From NCBI GenBank assembly GCA_041390145.1, contig JAWKQM010000009.1:94189-158188 (forward strand): a stretch of 64,000 nt of DNA, in the 5' to 3' direction. The first letter of the stretch is position 1, and every line of letters begins with the position of its first letter. Of this stretch, positions 60,101 through 64,000 are shown one piece after another. Both the position numbers and the translations under genes were made by a program. Under the pieces are notes generated by a model. The model was not told where the DNA came from. It saw nothing but the letters and a program-made list of their open reading frames with translations, and did not search any database. Source of the DNA: Gemmatimonadales bacterium. Its GTDB lineage: Bacteria > Gemmatimonadota > Gemmatimonadetes > Gemmatimonadales > GWC2-71-9.

Positions 60101-60217
60101 GGCAAGGAAGACGACGCCCATGCCGCCGCGACCAAGCTCCGGACCCAGGACGTACTGGGATCCGAGCGCGGCCTGCAGGCGCTCAGCGAGTCCGGGGCCT
60201 GCCTGGGGTTTGGTCAC
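57128..60217 (-). CDS. Transmembrane Ser/Thr protein kinase with large TPR-rich extracytoplasmic part
   Basis: 1029 aa from the GTG at 60217 (GGAG seven bases upstream). Kinase: LGRGGMGVVFLARDVTLARD, VAVKAV, HRDVKPENILLEAG, DFGIARALA and GTPNYMSPEQAAGEE. A membrane helix (RALVAGALLAAVAIVATVVA) follows near residue 290. A TolB-N/CadC-like segment comes next (LSVLVLPFDNLRDDQSIEWL, DVGDSLHLTARVYDVATGT), then TPR repeats to the end (NFERAVQVDTTFGLAYYKLA, YQQLLAKNPRDADAWYGLGD). An AraC-type regulator gene is divergent from it, which suggests linked control. Confidence 0.92.
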   Translation of the reverse strand: MTKPQAGPGLAERLQAALGSQYVLGPELGRGGMGVVFLARDVTLARDVAVKAVHPELAIHSSIAERFLAEARMIARLRHPNIVTVYTAGEADDILYFVMDRVPGESLRERLNREGKLPPEEARRITMDIAAAIDAAASAGLVHRDVKPENILLEAGSGRALLADFGIARALAAEPAGADGPVTGQGMVVGTPNYMSPEQAAGEEVDSRSDLYSLGVVAYEMVAGHPPFVGPNRVVVSKHISEQPTTLTRIRPDCPADLGAGIMRALAKAPGERFQSGSEFRAALGGTPTPVPLFGRRRRRRALVAGALLAAVAIVATVVARRPAGPPDGVNPRLSVLVLPFDNLRDDQSIEWLRNGSVNMLALNMSQWKDMTVVDHERVHDLLARHGLNTDSDIGLDMARKLAREAGVWTVVLGDYQDVGDSLHLTARVYDVATGTREDVAEVSAPASDDPRPEFDRLALRLLDISGAPGETWTDLASVTTPSIEAYRSYLSGLERLTRWELAAAQRNFERAVQVDTTFGLAYYKLALTRGWLVGTADSTGQVAIDRAVLYSQKLPAHDRAVIAAYRFFVLGQNAASRNIYQQLLAKNPRDADAWYGLGDAWFHDEKSRLATRFTESLRAFRRTLALAPDYALAYEHIQFALNLASGPGTPVLLVTPDSFVPAPGADSGTRVAALTRARLAGLESARAWSTAQPGTGRAHLAMVDAFLANQQYPDALAEVARFRSADPTNPEMPFLQARVRFVGGDGPRAAAELKSALATITPGDFAGAEDAPTLMTDVLGGANIFAYYGDLSSAARVIELVDEIRTDVLPASMPQSMKGSDWNRMMLSSLYGSVTVPEAKLLRLWDAAAEEARSVPAEKRKDALYSGQNAALGLLVGPAGNPRPVEEYDAISGHAPPPEVAAILALMKGDTVAARAALATPDSARDMYPGWLPVYAQAQFQLGDYAGTVKTLQHFEPEYFNTRGFDSRWASVGRMRLLRGAAYEKLGRQAEAAEQYQLVLDQWKSADPALEEFVQAAAAGLARVQGRG

Positions 60218-60449
60218 CCGCGGGCTCCACGTGTGAGGGGAATCGTCCGTGACTGGCGGTGGGGCCGCACCGCCGATGGGCTCTTCAAAATACACACCGG
60301 CCCCCTTCCAGACAGGGAGATGTATTGGGTGGGATGCCTGCCGCACGAGAATGGTTGCCCGGCCGGCCCCGCCGCCCCTATTCCGGTTGGACTGCTGTTG
60401 AGGGGAGACGCCTAGCGTGCCCCCCACCACACCACTACGGAGCCAGCCC

Positions 60450-61349
60450 GTGCCTGATTCACTTGTCCAGATGCCGGAGGGGCCGCCGACCATCGCCGCC
60501 GTCCTCCTCCCCGCCGAACGGGCCAAGGTGGAGGCCGCCGGCCAGGGGTGTTTCACCCTCCTGCACCGTGACTCGGTGCCGGAGGCCGTCCGCGCCGTCC
60601 GGGAGCGGCCGGTGGATGGCATCCTCCTCTCGGTCCACCGCTGTCCCAGCACGGAGGTCCGAGACGTCCGCCGCCTGGTCCACGACTTCCCCGGCATCCC
60701 CACCGTGGCGCTCGTCTCGACACACGACGCCTCCGCCAGCGAAACGCTCCTTCAGCTCGGAGCCACCGGCCTGCGGCAGGTGGTCGACATTACGGGCCCC
60801 TCGGGCTGGCAGCGCCTTCGGCAGCTCATGGCCGCGCCGGTGACCCGGGCTGCCGCCCGGATCCAGGGGCCGCTGATCCACGCATTGGGCGATGCACCGG
60901 CGGACCTGCGCTTCTTCTTTGAGATGCTGGTCCGTCTGGCCCCGGACCTCACCACCGTCCGCGCCCTCTGCCGCGCCTGCGAAGTACGCCCCAGCACCCT
61001 CATGTCCCGCTTTGCCAGGGCGGGGCTGCCTTCACCCAAGGGGTATCTCGCCAGCGTGCGGCTCCTCCACGCCGCGCACCTCCTCGAGGCGCCGGGGCGA
61101 TCGATTGCCGACGTGGCCTACCGGATGGAGTACTCCTCGCCGCAGAGCTTCGGCAGGCACATCCGGGCCATGCTCGGCATCACGAGCCTCGAATTCCGGC
61201 GCCGGTTCCCCTTTCCCACTGCGCTTGCACGGTTTCTCGACCTCATGGTCGTGCCCTACGGAGGCGTCTGGCCCGTCTTCCATCCCCTGGAAACAGGGAG
61301 CTGGGACAGCGGACACTGTTTGGCGGGTCAGGCCCCTCCTCCTGCGTGA
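60450..61349 (+). CDS. AraC-type transcription regulator with degenerate receiver-like N-domain
   Basis: 299 aa from the GTG at 60450 (GGAG seven bases upstream; a GTG at 60417 would add 11 residues). Residues 10-125 resemble a response-regulator receiver (TIAAVLLP, VDGILLSVHRCPSTEVRDVR, LQLGATGLRQVV), but the phospho-Asp position has Ser and the conserved Lys is missing. Residues 170-275 form an AraC HTH pair (LCRACEVRPSTLMSRFARAG, IADVAYRMEYSSPQSFGRHI, RAMLGITSLEFRRR). It is divergent from the TPR kinase and may be controlled by protein contact or by kinase phosphorylation. Confidence 0.82.
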   Translation: MPDSLVQMPEGPPTIAAVLLPAERAKVEAAGQGCFTLLHRDSVPEAVRAVRERPVDGILLSVHRCPSTEVRDVRRLVHDFPGIPTVALVSTHDASASETLLQLGATGLRQVVDITGPSGWQRLRQLMAAPVTRAAARIQGPLIHALGDAPADLRFFFEMLVRLAPDLTTVRALCRACEVRPSTLMSRFARAGLPSPKGYLASVRLLHAAHLLEAPGRSIADVAYRMEYSSPQSFGRHIRAMLGITSLEFRRRFPFPTALARFLDLMVVPYGGVWPVFHPLETGSWDSGHCLAGQAPPPA

Positions 61350-61411
61350 CCGGCCCGTTGCGGTGAACGGCAGCTCGGCTCTAGCTTGGGGCGGCTTCCC
61401 TAACCGCGAGT

Positions 61412-62188
61412 GTGCCCGTGTTGCTTCGTCGCCTGACCGCCGTGCTGGCCCTGCTGGGCACGACCGCCTGCTCGCGGGACCCCTCCCCCGAGGCGCTGCA
61501 GCGCACGCTGAGCGCGCATCCCGAAGTGCTCGTCGGGGCCATCCGGGCGCACCCCACCGAGTTCATGCAGGCCCTCAACGCCGCCTTCCAGGCGTCGCAG
61601 GCCGCGCAGCAGCAGGCCGCGGCCGCCAGGATCGATGCGGAATTCCAGAACCCGAAACAGCCCGATTTGAGCGACCGCGTATCGCTCGGCAGTCCGTCGG
61701 CGCCAGTCACCATCGTCGAGTACACCGACTTCGAGTGTCCCTACTGCCGCGAGTCGGTGGCGGTGATGCATCAGCTGCTCGAGCAGTATCAGGGCAAGGT
61801 TCGCCTGGTCGTCAAGCAGACCCCGCTCGAAATGCATCCGAACGCGATGCCGGCCGCGCTGATGTTCGAGGCGCTGGCGCTGCAGGGAGCCGCGCCGGCC
61901 TTCAAGTTCTATGAGCTGATGTACGCCGAGCAGGAACAGCTCGAGAAGCGGGGACAGCAGTTCGTGGTGGAGGCGGCGGGGCGAGTCGGCGCGGACGTTC
62001 CACGTGCACTGCGCGACCAGCAGAGTGACGCGGTGCGCGCGCGGGTGGCCGCCGACATCGCCGAAGGGCAGGCCTTCGGGTTCACCGGCACTCCGGCGTT
62101 CGTGATCAACGGCGTGTCGCTCGAGGGCGCGCACCCCGCCAACAATTTCGTGCCGATCATCAACCGGCACCTGGCCGCCGCGCCCTGA
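61412..62188 (+). CDS. DsbA-family thiol-disulfide oxidoreductase, lipoprotein
   Basis: 258 aa from a GTG at 61412. Lipobox LLGTTAC, so the protein is anchored in the periplasm. After a helical stretch rich in Gln/Ala (residues 45-80) comes a DsbA/DsbG-like domain with CPYC (YTDFECPYCRESVAVM), the long helix insert, and cis-Pro in FGFTGTPAFVINGV. It resembles the stand-alone oxidoreductases (BdbD/ScsC type). It forms or reshuffles disulfides in exported proteins. Convergent with pyrE. Confidence 0.9.
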   Translation: MPVLLRRLTAVLALLGTTACSRDPSPEALQRTLSAHPEVLVGAIRAHPTEFMQALNAAFQASQAAQQQAAAARIDAEFQNPKQPDLSDRVSLGSPSAPVTIVEYTDFECPYCRESVAVMHQLLEQYQGKVRLVVKQTPLEMHPNAMPAALMFEALALQGAAPAFKFYELMYAEQEQLEKRGQQFVVEAAGRVGADVPRALRDQQSDAVRARVAADIAEGQAFGFTGTPAFVINGVSLEGAHPANNFVPIINRHLAAAP

Positions 62189-62211
62189 CGCACCCCTGTC
62201 CCCAAACAACG

Positions 62212-62242
62212 ACGACCCTCCAGGCGCATCCCGGAGGGTCGT
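62212..62242. terminator. Bidirectional terminator between the DsbA-like gene and pyrE
   Basis: Perfect 10-bp stem ACGACCCTCC / GGAGGGTCGT with an 11-nt loop, followed by GCTGTTTCG. It ends both convergent genes. Confidence 0.75.
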
Positions 62243-62302
62243 GCTGTTTCGGTCGGTCATGGCGACGACGCTCCGAGGGAGCCGACGCCGCCGTCGCTTC
62301 CC

Positions 62303-62851
62303 CTACCGCAGCCCCAGTTCTGTCGCGGTCGTCAGCACCGCCACCGCGTGGCCCCGCTCCGTGAGCGCGGCGGCGCCGCCCTGTTCGCGGTCGACGACGG
62401 CCAGCACGCCAAGCACGATGCCGCCCGCCTCTTCCACCGCGGCGATGGCCTGGATCGCGGAGCCCCCCGAGGTGATGACGTCCTCCACGACCACCACCCG
62501 GTCGCCGGCGCGGAAGTTCCCCTCGACCCGGCGCTTCGTGCCATGCCCCTTCGCCTCCTTGCGGACGCTGAAGGCGTCGACGACCGGCGGCGCCTCCCGG
62601 CTGGCGAGCGCCACGGCATACGCGACGGGATCGGCACCCATGGTGAGCCCCCCCACCGCTGCGGGCGACCATCCCCGCGCGCGCAGGGCCGCGACGCCGA
62701 GCCGGCCGATGAGGTACAGCCCCTCGGCGGACATCGTGGTCGGGCGGGCGTCGATGTAGTAGGTGGAATGGGCGCCCGAGGCGAGCGTGAAGTCGCCGTG
62801 GCGGATCGAGCGGTGGTGGAGGAGCTGCAGGAGAGCGGCGTGCTCGTCCAC
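62303..62851 (-). CDS. pyrE: Orotate phosphoribosyltransferase
   Basis: 182 aa from the GTG at 62851 (AAGGA upstream; a TTG at 62857 is also possible). Converts orotate and PRPP to OMP in pyrimidine synthesis. The PRPP loop is VVVVEDVITSGGSAIQAI; FTLASGAHSTYYIDARPTTM and VDAFSVRKEAKGHGTKRRVE are typical. Its start overlaps or abuts the end of the kinase gene upstream, so the two are co-transcribed. The other pyrimidine gene here, upp, is far away. Confidence 0.95.
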   Translation of the reverse strand: MDEHAALLQLLHHRSIRHGDFTLASGAHSTYYIDARPTTMSAEGLYLIGRLGVAALRARGWSPAAVGGLTMGADPVAYAVALASREAPPVVDAFSVRKEAKGHGTKRRVEGNFRAGDRVVVVEDVITSGGSAIQAIAAVEEAGGIVLGVLAVVDREQGGAAALTERGHAVAVLTTATELGLR

Positions 62852-62853
62852 GG

Positions 62854-63747
62854 TCAATCCTTGCCGAACAACCCGGAGAGGAAGCCCTTCTTCTTTTCCG
62901 GCTCGGCGCGGGCCGCCGCGCAGAATCGCGTGGCGAACTGCTTGACCGTGGCCGGACGCTTTTTGAGGTCCCGCTCCAGTCCCGCCATCAGCGCGGCCTC
63001 GAGGTCGGGACCGAACTTGGCGTTCTTGGCCACCTCGCTGAGCGGGCGGGGCGTCTGGGTCAGCAGCTGCTGGAAGAGCTCCCGCGGCGACTTGCCCGGG
63101 AAGGGGAGTTCGCCGGTCAGGAGGTAGTAGGCAATCGTGGCCAGGCTGTAGACGTCGGCCTGCTCGCCCACCAGCTCGCCGGACAACGCCTCCGGGGCGA
63201 CATACTGCAGGGTCCCAACGAAGAAGCCGGCGCGGGTGAGCCGCTCCTCCTGGGGGAGTTCCGCGTCGCGGGCAATCCCGAAGTCCAGCAGCTTGGCGGT
63301 CTGGGTGGCGGGATCGTACATGATATTGGCGGGCTTCAGGTCGCGGTGGATGATCCCGGCGGTGTGGGCGGCGGTCAGCGCCGCGCCAACCTGCTCAACG
63401 ATCTGGGCCACCACCATCGGCGCCAGCGGGCCGGACCGGGCGGCAAAGAGCTCGAGGGCCTCCCCTTCCGCCCATTCCAGCGCGAGGAAGTAGGCGCCGT
63501 TCTCCTCGCCGTATTCCCAGGTGCGGACCACGTTCGGATGGACCACGCGCACACCGAATTCGGCCTCACGCAGGAAGCGCTTGACCGCGATGGGGTCCTG
63601 CCCAAGCCGGGGGCGAAGCACCTTGATGGCCGTCGGGCCACGCTCGGGGTGCTCGGCCTTGTACACCAAAGCCGTGCCACCTTCGCCGACATGCTTTATG
63701 AGGCGGTGGCCGGCTACCGTGCGGCCAATGAGTTCGTCTGGCGTCAT
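62854..63747 (-). CDS. Soluble Ser/Thr protein kinase
   Basis: 297 aa from the ATG at 63747 (no clear Shine-Dalgarno). A complete Hanks kinase, VGEGGTALVYKAEH, TAIKVL, HRDLKPANIMYD, LLDFGIARD and GTLQYVAPEALSGE, with only a short basic tail (KKKGFLSGLFGKD) and no membrane helix. Unlike the receptor kinases in this window it is cytoplasmic. It is upstream of pyrE with the ends overlapping, so the two are one transcript. Confidence 0.92.
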   Translation of the reverse strand: MTPDELIGRTVAGHRLIKHVGEGGTALVYKAEHPERGPTAIKVLRPRLGQDPIAVKRFLREAEFGVRVVHPNVVRTWEYGEENGAYFLALEWAEGEALELFAARSGPLAPMVVAQIVEQVGAALTAAHTAGIIHRDLKPANIMYDPATQTAKLLDFGIARDAELPQEERLTRAGFFVGTLQYVAPEALSGELVGEQADVYSLATIAYYLLTGELPFPGKSPRELFQQLLTQTPRPLSEVAKNAKFGPDLEAALMAGLERDLKKRPATVKQFATRFCAAARAEPEKKKGFLSGLFGKD

Positions 63748-63886
63748 GAGATGGAGGGAAGGTACTCGCCGCCGGCGGGACCGGCAAGCAGCAGACCGGC
63801 CCGCGCTTGACCATGCTTCGGCGCAGAGGATACCCTTCGCGTGCGCCGCACGCCCTGAATTCCCGCCCGTCATCGAAGGGGGCCTC

Positions 63887-64000
63887 GTGCTCCGGTTCCG
63901 CGACAGTCTGCTTCTCCTCCTTCTGCCAATGATGGCGTGCAGCTCCTGGCAGCGCGTGGGCACCAGTGCCACGCCATCGCCCGAGGAGACGCTCACCAGT
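63887..64000 (+). CDS. Lipoprotein of unknown function, N-terminal fragment (runs off window)
   Basis: The first 38 codons are visible from a GTG at 63887 (AAGGGGG upstream). It shows a lipoprotein signal: basic start, hydrophobic SLLLLLLPMM and lipobox MMAC, then CSSWQRVGTSATPSPEET. The function cannot be told. It is divergent from the soluble kinase gene. Confidence 0.65.
   Translation, partial: MLRFRDSLLLLLLPMMACSSWQRVGTSATPSPEETLTS

Overview
The window is high-GC bacterial chromosome and includes the replication origin region. The mix of genes points to a Gram-negative-type cell: an RND efflux pump with a TolC-family channel, a TonB C-terminal protein, many lipoproteins, several large Ser/Thr kinases with beta-propeller or TPR domains, a DUF2911 protein and isoquinoline-type molybdo-hydroxylases. 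This mix is most like Gemmatimonadota. That assignment is an inference from gene content; no 16S gene lies in the window.

Layout. 1-4.0 kb: leftward RND pump operon (TolC family, adaptor, permease). 4.1-9.7 kb: two tandem kinase/propeller receptors and a 45-codon remnant of a third kinase. 9.7-18 kb: DUF2911/TPR protein, Ig-like surface protein, zinc-ribbon/kinase/TPR receptor, serine hydrolase, small secreted protein. 18.1 kb: tRNA-Phe with a partial duplicate of its 3' end. 18.3-24.7 kb: PLP decarboxylase, upp, beta-CASP nuclease, YdcF-like protein, ArsB/NhaD-type carrier, di-heme cytochrome. 24.8-30.6 kb: small membrane protein, hypotheticals, META protein, IorA/IorB oxidoreductase, hexapeptide protein, methyltransferase. 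30.6-33.4 kb: a three-gene cassette between AT-rich flanks (unknown protein, macrodomain, Cas4-like/DEDD double nuclease). 33.5-36.6 kb: DUF1801, VanZ-like, NUDIX, ECF sigma. 36.6-46.3 kb: holA, SPOR protein, mutS, TonB-like lipoprotein, cystathionine beta-synthase, ddl, rhomboid, HExxH protein. 46.5-47.4 kb: CDGSH protein and a thioredoxin-like gene whose in-frame TGA replaces the first redox cysteine (probable selenoprotein). 47.4-54.8 kb: mnmE-yidC-yidD-rnpA-rpmH leftward and dnaA-dnaN rightward around oriC. 54.9-64 kb: mtgA, secreted protein, RNase P RNA, kinase/TPR receptor with a divergent AraC-type regulator, DsbA-like lipoprotein, pyrE, soluble kinase, and the start of a lipoprotein gene.

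The most notable points are as follows. (1) The candidate selenoprotein at 46781-47350 has a perfect Shine-Dalgarno 30 codons before the TGA, a UxxC motif, and a stem-loop at bacterial SECIS distance. (2) The dnaA-dnaN gap carries a DnaA-box, GC spacer, (TAC)n trio tract and AT-rich element in the order known for the basal unwinding system of B. subtilis. The dnaA promoter also has a DnaA-box between -35 and -10. (3) The macrodomain plus DUF2779 nuclease cassette is set apart by base composition and flanking repeats. (4) Several dispersed short repeat families are present, among them an octamer (CAGCGGGG)n that has entered the mnmE and mtgA coding regions in frame.
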